Numbered from the stretch's first letter, positions 45,904 to 55,737 are shown. The stretch: 64,000 nucleotides of DNA from Endozoicomonas sp. Mp262 (GCF_025643335.1 NZ_CP092489.1:124001-188000); one strand, 5' to 3'. Numbers and translations are program-made. The notes: generated from the letters alone by a model not told the origin.

Positions 45904-46206
45904 ATGAACGAAGATACCGTCAAAAAACTGGCACTAATTATATCCGCCAACTGTATAAAAGAATCAGTGATCGAACAGTGCCATACCAATAATAAAATCT
46001 CCGATAAAGAACTGAATGCTTTTAACCAGCAAATGTCTGATAAAATCTATACTTTTTTAACCTACCTCCTTAATAAACCAGCCAACGAATATACCGTTAT
46101 GATGGAAGCAATGGCAAAAAATTATCCCACCGCCTGGCCATTGCCCAATCTTGATACAAGCTTTCTTAATCAAACAAAGCAAACAAAAGCCGCAGACAAC
46201 ATCTGA
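45904..46206 (+). CDS. Small hypothetical protein
   Basis: A protein of 100 residues from ATG 45904. The frame opens earlier, but that part overlaps the previous gene and is not convincing. It looks alpha-helical and soluble (MNEDTVKKLALIISANC, KISDKELNAFNQQMSDKI). No domain is recognised. It is the second of three small genes in a row, all reading rightwards. Confidence 0.65.
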   Translation: MNEDTVKKLALIISANCIKESVIEQCHTNNKISDKELNAFNQQMSDKIYTFLTYLLNKPANEYTVMMEAMAKNYPTAWPLPNLDTSFLNQTKQTKAADNI

Positions 46207-46266
46207 TTCCCATAGTTATCACTATTAGCATCTATAATTTTTATCTTTTATACAGGTGCTAACCCA

Positions 46267-47127
46267 ATGAAACGCCACTCAAGACTCATGCTATGGATAG
46301 CCATCATGCTAATTATCCCCATCACTCAAGCCATGGAAGACAGTCTGTATAGTGAACTGGATCAACTATTGACCCTGCTGGAAGTACCCCATCAGCAAAA
46401 CCTTGAATCCATGATCTCAGCCACACAAAAATGGCGACGCAAGCCAAATCAGGAACGCTGGGAAATGTCAGATATTCATCTTTCCAATGCCACAGAAAAA
46501 AAAGTGATCAGTCACCTGGCCCGTATGGGTATCCTTGATGAACTCAGACCCAGGCAAAAACACTATGACTATGCTTTAGTGTTAGGTGCCACAGTTCCAA
46601 GGATGCAGCGACGACTGGAGCAGGTGATATTATTATCAAATCGGGGCTTTCAGTTTAATCAGATTATATTTCTGGTGGGAGAACGTCCACTGACACCGGA
46701 GGTTGATCAGGTAGAAGAGCTGATGAAAAAGGCCGTCGGGTCATCCACCCAGGAATCAGCCCGACCATTAACAGAAACTGAAGCAGCCCGAATGCTTTGG
46801 TTGACCATTTCACTGCCTCTAGCGATCAAAAACAGTATCTCCGCAGTGTTTGTTAACACTCCAAGGAAATGGGTAATAACACACTGGGAAAGACCCAATA
46901 CCCGGGACACCCTCAAGCAATGGATACAGTCAGCTCCGCAGCCAGGCACTGCCCTGGTGATATCCGATCAGCCCCATGCTCTTTACCAGCTTGAGGTAGT
47001 CAAGCAAGAGTTACCTGAAGGGTTTCATGTAGAAGTTGCAGCAAAAAGCGCCAACCCCGAGGCTAACCTGGCACTGTATCTGGACGCTCTGGCTCTCTGG
47101 CTCAATAACATGCAAAAAGCCCAGTAA
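46267..47127 (+). CDS. Hypothetical secreted protein, possibly DUF218-like
   Basis: A protein of 286 residues with a signal peptide (MLWIAIMLIIPITQA, cut about residue 22), and an AGGTG ribosome site. The central segment YDYALVLGATVPRMQRRLEQ, then FNQIIFLVGERPLT and LTETEAARMLW, resembles the Rossmann-like DUF218 (SanA/YdcF) pattern, where a nucleotide-like loop is followed by an acidic motif. The late stretch ALVISDQPHALYQLEVVKQEL also fits. The resemblance is weak and unproven. Confidence 0.75.
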   Translation: MKRHSRLMLWIAIMLIIPITQAMEDSLYSELDQLLTLLEVPHQQNLESMISATQKWRRKPNQERWEMSDIHLSNATEKKVISHLARMGILDELRPRQKHYDYALVLGATVPRMQRRLEQVILLSNRGFQFNQIIFLVGERPLTPEVDQVEELMKKAVGSSTQESARPLTETEAARMLWLTISLPLAIKNSISAVFVNTPRKWVITHWERPNTRDTLKQWIQSAPQPGTALVISDQPHALYQLEVVKQELPEGFHVEVAAKSANPEANLALYLDALALWLNNMQKAQ

Positions 47128-47154
47128 GACACTTTACAGTCCAAAGAGTCCTCT

Positions 47155-47766
47155 TCAAGAGCAATCCGCCCCCCAGCTGGGCATTAATGTTTGCTCAATA
47201 CCCAATTGCCCCAGAATCCGCGCCACAACAAAATCAACCAGGTCATTCACAGATTCGGGCTTATTGTAAAAACCGGGTGATGCGGGAAGAATAACCGCCC
47301 CCATCCGGGTCAGCCGGAGCATATTTTCCAGATGGATCTCGGATAATGGCGATTCCCTTGGGACAATAATCAACTTGCGACGCTCTTTCAAAGCCACATC
47401 GGCAGCACGCTCGATCAAATTATTGCTGGCACCATAGGCAATCGATGAAAGCGTACCCGCACTGCATGGGCAAATAACCATCTTGCCGGGTGCGCCGCTG
47501 CCAGATGCCACCGGAGCCATCCAGTCTTCCTGGCTAAACACCTTAATCTGGTCTTTATTAGCGCCTGTAAGCTGTTCCAGCTGATGCTGTATGGATTCCT
47601 CACTGCCATACAAACGGATGGACGCTTCAGTCTCTAAAACCACCTGGGCAGCCCTGGATACCATAAAATAAACCCTGGCTCCCGAAGTAACCAGACATTC
47701 CAGTAACCGGATACCGTATTGGGCACCGGATGCCCCGGTCATAGCCAGGGTAATGACTTCAGACAA
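47155..47766 (-). CDS. ubiX: Flavin prenyltransferase UbiX
   Basis: A protein of 203 residues that makes prenylated FMN, the cofactor of the UbiD decarboxylase in ubiquinone synthesis. The family start is LAMTGASGAQYGIRLLE. Later come CPCSAGTLSSIAYG.SNNLIERAADV, KERRKLIIVPRE and LPASPGFYNKP. The likely start is a TTG at 47766, 9 nt after a GGAG that lies within the end of mpl; no ATG is placed correctly. Coupled to mpl, which ends 6 bp upstream. Confidence 0.96.
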   Translation of the reverse strand: MSEVITLAMTGASGAQYGIRLLECLVTSGARVYFMVSRAAQVVLETEASIRLYGSEESIQHQLEQLTGANKDQIKVFSQEDWMAPVASGSGAPGKMVICPCSAGTLSSIAYGASNNLIERAADVALKERRKLIIVPRESPLSEIHLENMLRLTRMGAVILPASPGFYNKPESVNDLVDFVVARILGQLGIEQTLMPSWGADCS

Positions 47767-47772
47767 GGATTA

Positions 47773-49119
47773 TTACTCCTCTAGCGCTTTAACAATTCTG
47801 CCATGAATGCCCTCAAATCCACCATTGCTCATAATCAGCAGGTGTTCTCCGGACTTTGCGGTATCCTTCAGATAACGGACAATACCTTCAGTGGAGGACA
47901 TTATACGAGCAGGCACAGGACTGTGTTCAACCACTTCCTCCAAAGGCCATTTAAGCCCTTCCGGACGAAACCAGATAACTTCAGATGCTGTTTCAGTGGC
48001 CTTGGCCAAAGCTTGTCTATGAACGCCCATCTTCATGGTATTTGAACGGGGTTCTATTACCACCCGCACCGGCTGATCCCCCACACGGGCCCTCAATCCT
48101 TCCAGGGTTGTGGCAATAGCCGTAGGGTGATGGGCAAAATCATCATATACTTTGACTCCGGATACCTCTGCCAAAAGTTCCATTCGCCTTTTCACGCCCT
48201 GAAAATCACAAAGGGCCGCACAGGCTGTTTCAGGAAGCACTCCCACATGCCTTGCAGCAGCGATAGCAGCCAGGGCGTTGGCCACATTATGATGCCCCGT
48301 CTGGGACCAGTTCACCGAACCACAGGGTTTTCCTTTGTACAGCACCTGAAACCGGGAGCAATCAGCATTCACAGAATTCGCTGACCAGTTTTCCCCAAGT
48401 GTTTCCAGCTCGGACCAACAGCCCATAGCCAAAACCTCATCAACCGCTTTCTCACCCGCTGGTGCAATAATTCGCCCGGTGCCGGGAACGGTTCGAATCA
48501 AATGGTGGAACTGCTTTTGAATGGCAGCCAGATTTTCAAAGATATCAGCATGGTCAAATTCCAGGTTATTAACCACCAGGGTACGAGGCCGATAGTGGAC
48601 AAATTTGGATCGCTTATCAAAAAACGCCGTATCATACTCATCAGCTTCCACAACAAAGAATGGCGTATTTCCCATCCTGGCAGAAATGCCAAAGTTAGAG
48701 GGAATACCACCAATCAGAAAGCCCGGTGACATACCCGCAGCTTCCAGTATCCAGGCCAGCATACTGCTGGTAGTGGTTTTGCCATGGGTGCCAGAAACGG
48801 CCAGTACCCATTTATCAGTCAGGATATGGCGGGCAAAAAACTCCGGACCGGATGTATAGGGCAAGCCTTTATCCAGGATATACTCAACGGCAGGATTACC
48901 ACGGCTTAATGCATTGCCGATAACCACCAGGTCAGGCTCTGGCTTTAAATGTTCCGGGTCATACCCCTGCATCAGCTCAATACCGGATTCTTCAAGCTGA
49001 GTGCTCATGGGAGGGTAAACGTGCTGGTCAGAGCCAGACACCTTAATACCGAGTTCTCTGGCAAGTATGGCCAGACTCCCCATAAAGGTTCCACATATTC
49101 CCAGAATGTGTACGTGCAT
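47773..49119 (-). CDS. mpl: UDP-MurNAc:L-Ala-gamma-D-Glu-mDAP ligase
   Basis: A peptidoglycan-recycling Mur ligase of 448 residues that joins recovered murein tripeptide to UDP-MurNAc. The start ATG 49119 has a strong GGAGGC site; the frame opens 36 bp earlier. Key motifs are MHVHILGICGTFMG at the N-terminus, SGTHGKTTTSSMLAW (ATP loop) and DDFAHHPTAI. It forms an operon with ubiX. Confidence 0.97.
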   Translation of the reverse strand: MHVHILGICGTFMGSLAILARELGIKVSGSDQHVYPPMSTQLEESGIELMQGYDPEHLKPEPDLVVIGNALSRGNPAVEYILDKGLPYTSGPEFFARHILTDKWVLAVSGTHGKTTTSSMLAWILEAAGMSPGFLIGGIPSNFGISARMGNTPFFVVEADEYDTAFFDKRSKFVHYRPRTLVVNNLEFDHADIFENLAAIQKQFHHLIRTVPGTGRIIAPAGEKAVDEVLAMGCWSELETLGENWSANSVNADCSRFQVLYKGKPCGSVNWSQTGHHNVANALAAIAAARHVGVLPETACAALCDFQGVKRRMELLAEVSGVKVYDDFAHHPTAIATTLEGLRARVGDQPVRVVIEPRSNTMKMGVHRQALAKATETASEVIWFRPEGLKWPLEEVVEHSPVPARIMSSTEGIVRYLKDTAKSGEHLLIMSNGGFEGIHGRIVKALEE

Positions 49120-49289
49120 CAACCGCCTCCAGCCTAGAAATACTCTGCCCGGCAATAAAAAAGTACAGCCACGGGCACAGTATTGGAAATCAATAGTATA
49201 TCAACCACAGTAATTAACTTTGACAGAAATACCGTTTCAAATCATGCTGATGTTCACAATAAGAAGCAGAAACCAGGAGTATTTGGAAT

Positions 49290-50558
49290 ATGGCCAAACA
49301 ACATGCACTTTACGCGCAATCGGGTGGCGTTACGGCAGTTATTAATGCCAGTGCCTGTGCCGTCATTGAAACAGCCAGGCGATACAGTGACCGGATTGAT
49401 ACCGTCTATGCTGCTCACAACGGCATTCTCGGTGCGCTTCGGGGAGAGCTCATTGATACCAGCCAGGAGTCCGATGAAACTATTGGCGCACTGCTTCGAA
49501 CCCCCGGAGGCGCTTTCGGTTCCTGTCGTTATAAATTAAAGCCATTTGAGGAAAGCCAAGATGAATACCGGAGACTGATTGAGGTTTTTCAGGCCTACAA
49601 TATCGGCTATTTCTTTTACAATGGCGGTAATGACTCCATGGACACCGCCCTCAAGGTTTCACAACTCAGTAAAAAGCTGGGTTATCCCATTACCTGTATT
49701 GGCATCCCCAAAACCATCGATAATGACCTGGCAGTCACTGACAATTGCCCCGGTTTCGGCTCCGCCGCCAAATACCTTGCTGTTTCCACAAAGGAAGCCA
49801 GCCATGACATCGCCTCCATGTGTGATACCTCAACCAAAGTCTTTGTTATGGAGGTGATGGGCAGGCATGCAGGTTGGCTGGCAGCAGCGGCAGGCCTTGC
49901 GGCCAGGCAGGCAGGAGACCCGCCTCATATTATCGTTTTTCCTGAAGCGCCCCTGAATAGAACCCATTTTTTAAGCAAGGTCCGGCAAACAGTGGAAGCC
50001 AAGGGCTATTGTGTAATAGTGGCTTCTGAGGGAGCAAAATACGACGATAACAGCTTTGTTTCTGCCTCCACCACAGTGATTGACTCCTTTGGTCATCACC
50101 AGCTTGGTGGCGTAGCTCCTGCCCTTTGCACGCTGATCAAAAAAGAACTGGGCTATAAATACCACTACGCAGTGGCCGACTACCTCCAGCGCTCAGCCCG
50201 ACATATCGCTTCAAGGGTTGATGTTGAACAGGCCTATGCGGTAGGAAAAACGGCAGTGGAATTAGCTGTCACCGGTCATAATGCCGTTATGGCTTCTATT
50301 GTCAGGGAATCCAGCACTCCTTATCGCTGGTCAACCAGCCATGTTGCCCTTAGTGAGGTGGCCAACTTCGAACGAAAACTGCCCGGGAATTACATTTCAG
50401 CTGATGGGTTCGCTATAACCAGGGCATGCAGGGAATATCTGGAACCCCTTATAGAAGGAGAGGAATATCCCCCCTATTTAAATGGCCTGCCACGGTTTGC
50501 GAAATTAAAAAAGGTATTTGCAGAAAAAAAAATCAAAGCACCTTTTGCAGTGGCTTAA
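49290..50558 (+). CDS. pfp: 6-phosphofructokinase, pyrophosphate-dependent type
   Basis: A protein of 422 residues. The nucleotide-binding loop reads GGNDS (112-116), where ATP-using enzymes have GGDGS; an Asn-Asp pair here is usual for the pyrophosphate-dependent class. The substrate motif PKTIDND (140-146) and the EVMGRHAGW block are intact. It should catalyse the reversible phosphorylation of fructose-6-phosphate using PPi. The ribosome site is CAGGAG. Confidence 0.9.
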   Translation: MAKQHALYAQSGGVTAVINASACAVIETARRYSDRIDTVYAAHNGILGALRGELIDTSQESDETIGALLRTPGGAFGSCRYKLKPFEESQDEYRRLIEVFQAYNIGYFFYNGGNDSMDTALKVSQLSKKLGYPITCIGIPKTIDNDLAVTDNCPGFGSAAKYLAVSTKEASHDIASMCDTSTKVFVMEVMGRHAGWLAAAAGLAARQAGDPPHIIVFPEAPLNRTHFLSKVRQTVEAKGYCVIVASEGAKYDDNSFVSASTTVIDSFGHHQLGGVAPALCTLIKKELGYKYHYAVADYLQRSARHIASRVDVEQAYAVGKTAVELAVTGHNAVMASIVRESSTPYRWSTSHVALSEVANFERKLPGNYISADGFAITRACREYLEPLIEGEEYPPYLNGLPRFAKLKKVFAEKKIKAPFAVA

Positions 50559-50580
50559 ACAGGAATTAAAAGAAACCCTG

Positions 50581-50662
50581 ACCCGGATATTTTACAAATC
50601 TAAACATACCTGATCGAGTCATCACATGAAATTAAATAATTAATCCAGTGACTCGACCGGGT
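50581..50662. repeat. Nested inverted repeat downstream of pfp
   Basis: Outer arms ACCCGG (50581-50586) and CCGGGT (50657-50662) enclose inner arms CGAGTCA (50615-50621) and TGACTCG (50649-50655). It may be a terminator or transcript-stabilising structure for pfp. The loop is long, so the meaning is uncertain. Confidence 0.35.
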
Positions 50663-50834
50663 AACCAAAAACTGTAGTTTAAGCCGTTATACGTTTTAAG
50701 TCTTTTTTAGCCCCGATACAATTCCAATTGCCAGCAACACAAAACTACTCTGCTAGCATTACTTATTGCTGTATCTGTCAGGCAGGCGGAGAATAGTCAT
50801 TAAAAGCATATTTTTTTCCCTGCCAAATCCTCTC

Positions 50835-51881
50835 ATGAAATTACAAGATCGGCTGGAAGGCCTTATTTTTTCCCATTACCGCACCGTGAATGCTGTAAAA
50901 ACAACGTTAGGTGTGGCTATTGGCCTTTACTGTATGATCATTCTTGCCATGCCTCACTCCGCATGGATGGTTGTAACCACTATTGTTGTTATGAGTGCCA
51001 TGCCCCAGGTGGGTAGCGCTGTTAATCGGGCAAAGTTGCGTATTGCCGGCACCCTGGTTGCCGCTGCCATTGCCTATGCATCCTTATTTTTCTTTGGCCC
51101 AAACCCCGTTTATATTGGCCTGACTATCGTGATAGGCACTTTATTATTTTCCTACATGGCCACTGATCGCGAACTTGGCTATGCGGGGACTCTAGCAGCC
51201 CTAAGTCTTGCCATCATGCTTGGCTATGGCTCTGCGAGCATTGAAGATGTAAGCTGGCGCCTGGTCAATATTATTGCCGGCTCTGTAATCGCTTTAGTGG
51301 TCAGTGCTGTGGTTCTACCCATTCGAGCTAAACGCAAATTGACGCTTAACACTGCAACCAGCCTGGCTGCACTGGCAGAACTCTACAACCACTATCGGGC
51401 TTCAGACCAGGTTTCTGACTATATGCGGGATATGCTCTATAAAGTCTACCAGCAAATTCCTGTGCAAAGACGATTACTGGCGGAGTCAATTCATGAAAGC
51501 CAGCATATCCGCATGCATGAAAGTAGCTATGAACGATTAATATCCCTGCAACGATCCCTGGCTGCTATTTTGGAGCTACTGTTTGAAACATCCTGGCGTA
51601 ATGGTTCTCTTAATACAGAAGAGGAAGAGAGTTTATTACAGCGCTTCCATGGCCATTTTAATGGAGCACTGATGGAGTTGAGCGATGCCATACGGAAAGA
51701 AACGCGAATAGATACGAATAAAACCCTGGGCCAGCTGCATAAGCTTGCCCATGAGTTAAAGCATTTTGCTGGCCTCAGGGATATACATGCCAGCTCATAC
51801 CTCTGGCTGCACTTACAAATGAGTCGAGAGCTGGAAGAGGTAGCCCACTATATCAACTCTGTTTCCCGCACTCCTTCATAG
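50835..51881 (+). CDS. FUSC/aromatic-acid exporter family membrane protein
   Basis: About 348 residues from ATG 50835 (the frame extends to a TTG at 50766; neither has a strong ribosome site). Six hydrophobic spans fill residues about 20-165, including MIILAMPHSAWMVVTTIVVM and the GYAGTLAALSLAIMLG segment. Then comes a long cytosolic helical region. This is the pattern of YccS/AaeB-like FUSC proteins but half the usual length, so it probably acts as an oligomer. The substrate is unknown. Confidence 0.85.
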   Translation: MKLQDRLEGLIFSHYRTVNAVKTTLGVAIGLYCMIILAMPHSAWMVVTTIVVMSAMPQVGSAVNRAKLRIAGTLVAAAIAYASLFFFGPNPVYIGLTIVIGTLLFSYMATDRELGYAGTLAALSLAIMLGYGSASIEDVSWRLVNIIAGSVIALVVSAVVLPIRAKRKLTLNTATSLAALAELYNHYRASDQVSDYMRDMLYKVYQQIPVQRRLLAESIHESQHIRMHESSYERLISLQRSLAAILELLFETSWRNGSLNTEEEESLLQRFHGHFNGALMELSDAIRKETRIDTNKTLGQLHKLAHELKHFAGLRDIHASSYLWLHLQMSRELEEVAHYINSVSRTPS

Positions 51882-52002
51882 CGTTAAACATTAAGCTCTT
51901 AGAACCTGTCAAAACACATTCCCGATACCCTCTCTAGCCTGGGAGTGCATATCTCTCCAAGCTATAACAGTTAGAGGTATCCGTATGCATTACCAGCGAG
52001 GA

Positions 52003-52154
52003 GAGGGTGTCGCGAAACTGAATGCAGCGTGCACAAAACGAGATTGATTCTCTTTTTTTAACCACAGAGACACGGAGGCACAGAGTTTTTATATCTTTAA
52101 ACTATAAAACTCCGTGCCTCCGTGGTTAATAAAAATAACTTTCGCGACAACCTC
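52003..52154. repeat. Nested palindromic element, MITE- or REP-like
   Basis: The outer arms GAGGGTGTCGCGAAA (52003-52017) and TTTCGCGACAACCTC (52140-52154) are nearly complementary. Inside, 52059-52093 and 52103-52128 form a second stem (TAACCAC..GGAGGCAC against GTGCCTCCGTGGTTA). It fills the middle of the 326-bp gap between the FUSC gene and yjjB. No open frame is seen, so it is likely a short non-autonomous repeat element. Copies elsewhere in the genome would confirm this. Confidence 0.6.
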
Positions 52155-52207
52155 AGGACGCTGGGAACGTGACTAATTTGAAATAATTTACTAATTATAC
52201 TGCTCCG

Positions 52208-52726
52208 TTACTGTGATTTAGGCTCTGTTTTCCTACGTAGCCACCTTAAGAGCTTAATTTCTTTGACACTGCGATTTTTAAACAATAAAGACGGAAGTGA
52301 AACCCCCACAGCCAGAGCCAATAAAATAAAAATGGTATTCAGGCCATTGCTGGCAGTTTGTAGTAAAAACTCTGCCGATACATCCGACGAACGACTGATT
52401 TCCATCAATCCCATCATGGTTCGATAGGCAAATACGCCCGGAACCATCGGAATAACAGAGGGAAAAACAAATACCATGGTTGGTGTATGAACCCAGTGAG
52501 CCAGCTGGACGCCTATCAGGCTAATAAAGCATGAGGCAACCAATGAGCCAACAATCAAATCAAGGCCGTTCATAAGAGCGATTGAGCGGGATCCATAGGC
52601 TACGGATGCCAGAACTGCAACAGCCCATAGTGCCCTTTTCGGCACAGTAAAGAATATGGCAAAGCCCAGTGCTGCCAGGGAAGCCCAAAAACAGTTAGTG
52701 ATGACCAGAATTATGGTAGAAGCCAT
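52208..52726 (-). CDS. yjjB: Threonine/serine exporter, small subunit (YjjB-like)
   Basis: A membrane protein of 172 residues of the ThrE C-terminal domain (DUF3815) family with about five spans. Typical stretches are FAIFFTVPKRALWAVA, SLIGVQLAHWVHTP and FPSVIPMVPGVFAYR. It shares one base with the yjjP stop. In Corynebacterium ThrE the two halves are one protein; here they are split as in E. coli YjjP/YjjB. Confidence 0.9.
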   Translation of the reverse strand: MASTIILVITNCFWASLAALGFAIFFTVPKRALWAVAVLASVAYGSRSIALMNGLDLIVGSLVASCFISLIGVQLAHWVHTPTMVFVFPSVIPMVPGVFAYRTMMGLMEISRSSDVSAEFLLQTASNGLNTIFILLALAVGVSLPSLLFKNRSVKEIKLLRWLRRKTEPKSQ

Positions 52727-53517
52727 TATAACTTGCCTATGCCCAATAACGCCGAACTCAAAACAATACCCAAAGCAATCGCAAAGGCCATAACGGTCAC
52801 CTGCATGGCCCTTCCCTGCCCAGTCACAGTATGGCCCTGCAATAGATCAATAACCGCATTGATCATCGGCACCCCGGGAATCAAAAACAGCACCGAGGTG
52901 GCTACTGCTATTTCAGGGCTTATCCCCAGATGGAAAACAATGCCCAAGCCACTTATACCACTTGATGTAAACGATGCAGCACAAATACTAAGAGGCAGAT
53001 TATAACCAGAAGATAAAAACCTGCTCCGAACCAGAAAACCGGCAGCCGTTGCCACTCCTGCCAATAAAACAGCAAGTAGCTCCCCTCCTGCCAGATAACA
53101 GAAGGCCATACCGGCAAGGGCAATCATGGTTATGATCACTGGCTTGGGGTAGTGAGGCAAACTTTTCAATCTCTCAACTTCAGTCCGAAGTTCAGCAATG
53201 GTCATTCCCTCCAGACAGAGCTTCCAACTCATCCGGCTTACACCAGAGACTATGCCTAAATGAACACCATAGCTCTTTATCCTTCGAAAAACAGTGTAGT
53301 GCGCTCCTGTGTCACAGGGATCAGAGAGTGTCAGGGTAATCCCTGCAAGGGAGAATAAAATTTCTTGCTCATAGCCAAGAGCCTTGGTAATTCGATGCAG
53401 ATTACGATTGACCCTTTCCGTATGAGCGCCAGAAGACATCAACAAGACGGCAATATCAAGTAATAAATCAGCGCATTTGCGCTGACGAAGCCCTGGCAAG
53501 GCAACAGGCGTATCCAT
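52726..53517 (-). CDS. yjjP: Threonine/serine exporter, large subunit (YjjP-like)
   Basis: A protein of 263 residues of the DUF1212/ThrE N-terminal family. It has a soluble N-terminal part with SSGAHTERVNRNLHRI and five spans, including LFLIPGVPMINAVIDLLQGH. With YjjB it probably forms an exporter of threonine, serine or, as reported for E. coli YjjPB, succinate. Both start from ATG and translation is coupled. Confidence 0.9.
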   Translation of the reverse strand: MDTPVALPGLRQRKCADLLLDIAVLLMSSGAHTERVNRNLHRITKALGYEQEILFSLAGITLTLSDPCDTGAHYTVFRRIKSYGVHLGIVSGVSRMSWKLCLEGMTIAELRTEVERLKSLPHYPKPVIITMIALAGMAFCYLAGGELLAVLLAGVATAAGFLVRSRFLSSGYNLPLSICAASFTSSGISGLGIVFHLGISPEIAVATSVLFLIPGVPMINAVIDLLQGHTVTGQGRAMQVTVMAFAIALGIVLSSALLGIGKL

Positions 53518-53631
53518 GTCAGTACAGCAGATAAAACGTGAAGTGTTGAATGGTTGATTTTGCGATAGTTTGTCAATAGCTGCAAGACATAACGATTTGC
53601 AACACCCTGTTTTCTGTCAGTGCATTTACCT

Positions 53632-55065
53632 TTAGTCAGACTTTTTTTTATTTCCAGCTACCGGGTTACGAAGTCCCTGGTTTGGCTCAGCTCCAGACAC
53701 CGGCTTTACTTTATTAAACCGGTTATTATTCCATGGTTTCGATATGTCTGAATAAAAGCGATAGCCATTACGACCTTCCTTTTTAACCACATACATTGCC
53801 TGATCTGCCGCCTTTATCAGTTCGTCAGGAGACTTTCCCGCATCAGGGTAAGTGGCGATACCTAAACTGGTGCCAACGGTTCGCTCATCATCTCCAAATT
53901 CATGGGGTGGTCGCATTTCTTCCAGAATCTTTTCAGCAACAATTCTTGCGTCCTCCGGGTCTCCCACATCATCTAAAATTATGGCAAATTCATCCCCCCC
54001 AAGCCTTGCAACCATATCTCCCTTTCTGATACAGGATAACAAACGCCGGGCAACACTGGTCAATAGTTCATCACCGGCATCGTGTCCAAGGGTGTCATTA
54101 ATGTCCTTAAAATGATCCAGATCCAGAAACATAACGGCAGTAATTCTCTTTCTTCTATCGCTTCGAGCCATGGAAGCGCCAAGGAATTCACGAAACAATG
54201 TTCGATTGGCCAACCCGGTTAGCCCGTCATATTTCGCCATACGAACCAGTTTATCTTCCAGTTTTTTACGTTCAGTAATGTCTTTAAAGACCAATACAGC
54301 ACCCTTGACTCTCTTTTTATCATTGACTAATGCCGCCAGGCTGTACTCTGCGGGAAAACTCCGTCCTTTTTGGCTATAGATTGCCGCTGTTGTCTGAACA
54401 TTCTCTCCTTCACCCAGACATTTCTGCTTAATATCTGATTGATTCCATAACGCCTCGACATCCCCCTGTGTTTCATCAAAAAGGAATTGACTGATATGTT
54501 TTCCTGACAGTTCTTTCTCAGTACCCTCCAGAATTTTACAAGCTGCCGGATTAATAAAAGAGATTTCTCCATCTATATCCAAGCCCACAATACCTTCTCC
54601 TGCACAATGCAGCAGAAGCTCATTCTTGGTACTAATCCAACGTAATTCGTTGGTCACTGCTTCCAATTCCAGCCGCTGTTTTTCCAGTTGTAAAAAAACT
54701 TTTACCTTACCCAACAGGATGTCCGGATTAATAGGCTTGGAAAGATAGTCAACGGCTCCGGCCTTGTAACCTTTGCTGACATAAGCCTGGTCTTTATTAA
54801 TGGCTGTAACAAAAATAATGGGAATGCTGGCTGTTTGTTTATTACTATGAAGCAGGGCCGCGGTTTCAAAGCCATCCATACCTGGCATCTGCACATCCAG
54901 TAAAATCACGGCAAAATGATGATGAAGCACCTCTGCCAGAGCCTCTTCACCAGAACTCACTTTATGCACTTTCGCTCCCAGGGGTCTGAGAAGCTTATCC
55001 ATAGCCAGCAAATTTTCTGGCCGGTCATCTACCACTAGAATTTTTACTTTGCCGCTATCGTCCAT
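53632..55065 (-). CDS. Response regulator with PAS and GGDEF (diguanylate cyclase)
   Basis: A protein of 477 residues. The receiver domain has phospho-Asp57 (VILLDVQMPGMDG) and KP at 110-111. A PAS domain spans about 148-265, ending VVFKDITERKK. The GGDEF domain has the intact active site GGDEF (356-360) and a product-inhibition site RKGD (347-350). So it should make cyclic di-GMP on phosphorylation and be subject to feedback control. It is last in the operon after the kinase, cheR and cheB, so it is probably the output of the hybrid kinase. Confidence 0.95.
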   Translation of the reverse strand: MDDSGKVKILVVDDRPENLLAMDKLLRPLGAKVHKVSSGEEALAEVLHHHFAVILLDVQMPGMDGFETAALLHSNKQTASIPIIFVTAINKDQAYVSKGYKAGAVDYLSKPINPDILLGKVKVFLQLEKQRLELEAVTNELRWISTKNELLLHCAGEGIVGLDIDGEISFINPAACKILEGTEKELSGKHISQFLFDETQGDVEALWNQSDIKQKCLGEGENVQTTAAIYSQKGRSFPAEYSLAALVNDKKRVKGAVLVFKDITERKKLEDKLVRMAKYDGLTGLANRTLFREFLGASMARSDRRKRITAVMFLDLDHFKDINDTLGHDAGDELLTSVARRLLSCIRKGDMVARLGGDEFAIILDDVGDPEDARIVAEKILEEMRPPHEFGDDERTVGTSLGIATYPDAGKSPDELIKAADQAMYVVKKEGRNGYRFYSDISKPWNNNRFNKVKPVSGAEPNQGLRNPVAGNKKKSD

Positions 55066-55119
55066 GACAGCCCCATGATAATTCAGGTCAGATTTAAATC
55101 ATCCTTCAAACTATACGTG

Positions 55120-55737
55120 TTATGCAACCAGGCAATTCAAAAAATGGCTAATTTCCCCAAGGGTCATTATCTGATCGACGCAGCCAGTGGCTATTGCCGC
55201 CCGGGGCATCACATCCACTTCTGCTGATTGGGGCTGCTGAGCAATGGTATATCCCCCGCCCCTGGCAACAGAGCGCACACCCTCTGCCCCATCTTCATTA
55301 GCGCCCGTCAAGATAATCGCAAGCAGCCTCTCACCATAAACATCAGCCGCTGACTGAAACAACACATCTATAGAGGGCCGAACATAACACGCTTTCTCAT
55401 CAGTATTAAGGCAGAGCAATTTCCGATTCTCCACAAGCATATGATAATTGGAAGGTGCGATATAAACACAGCCTGCTTCAATAACTTGCTTATCCCATGC
55501 TTCAACGATCGTGAGGTCTGTCAACTTATTAAAAACCGTCACTGCGCCCCCCCTGTCATCAAGACCAACATGCTTGGCAATAAAAATAGGGAAAGAAACG
55601 GCCCTGTTCGTTTGGGCAAGAATATCTGTTATTGCATTCACCCCGCCAGCAGAAGCTCCAATGACCACTGCATCAAAAGTACGAAAATTACTTTTATTAA
55701 TACCTGTCACTCTTTTTTCCTGTATATTCGCTGGCAT
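55120..55737 (-). CDS. CheB-type protein-glutamate methylesterase, no receiver domain
   Basis: A protein of 205 residues made almost wholly of the CheB catalytic domain. It has the nucleophile motif GASAGG, a His in AKHVG and an Asp in LTGANEDGAEG. The receiver domain that normally controls CheB is missing. Its start overlaps the end of the CheR-type gene by 31 bp. Together they could methylate and demethylate a signalling protein, perhaps the hybrid kinase encoded upstream; no chemoreceptor gene is seen here. Confidence 0.92.
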   Translation of the reverse strand: MPANIQEKRVTGINKSNFRTFDAVVIGASAGGVNAITDILAQTNRAVSFPIFIAKHVGLDDRGGAVTVFNKLTDLTIVEAWDKQVIEAGCVYIAPSNYHMLVENRKLLCLNTDEKACYVRPSIDVLFQSAADVYGERLLAIILTGANEDGAEGVRSVARGGGYTIAQQPQSAEVDVMPRAAIATGCVDQIMTLGEISHFLNCLVA

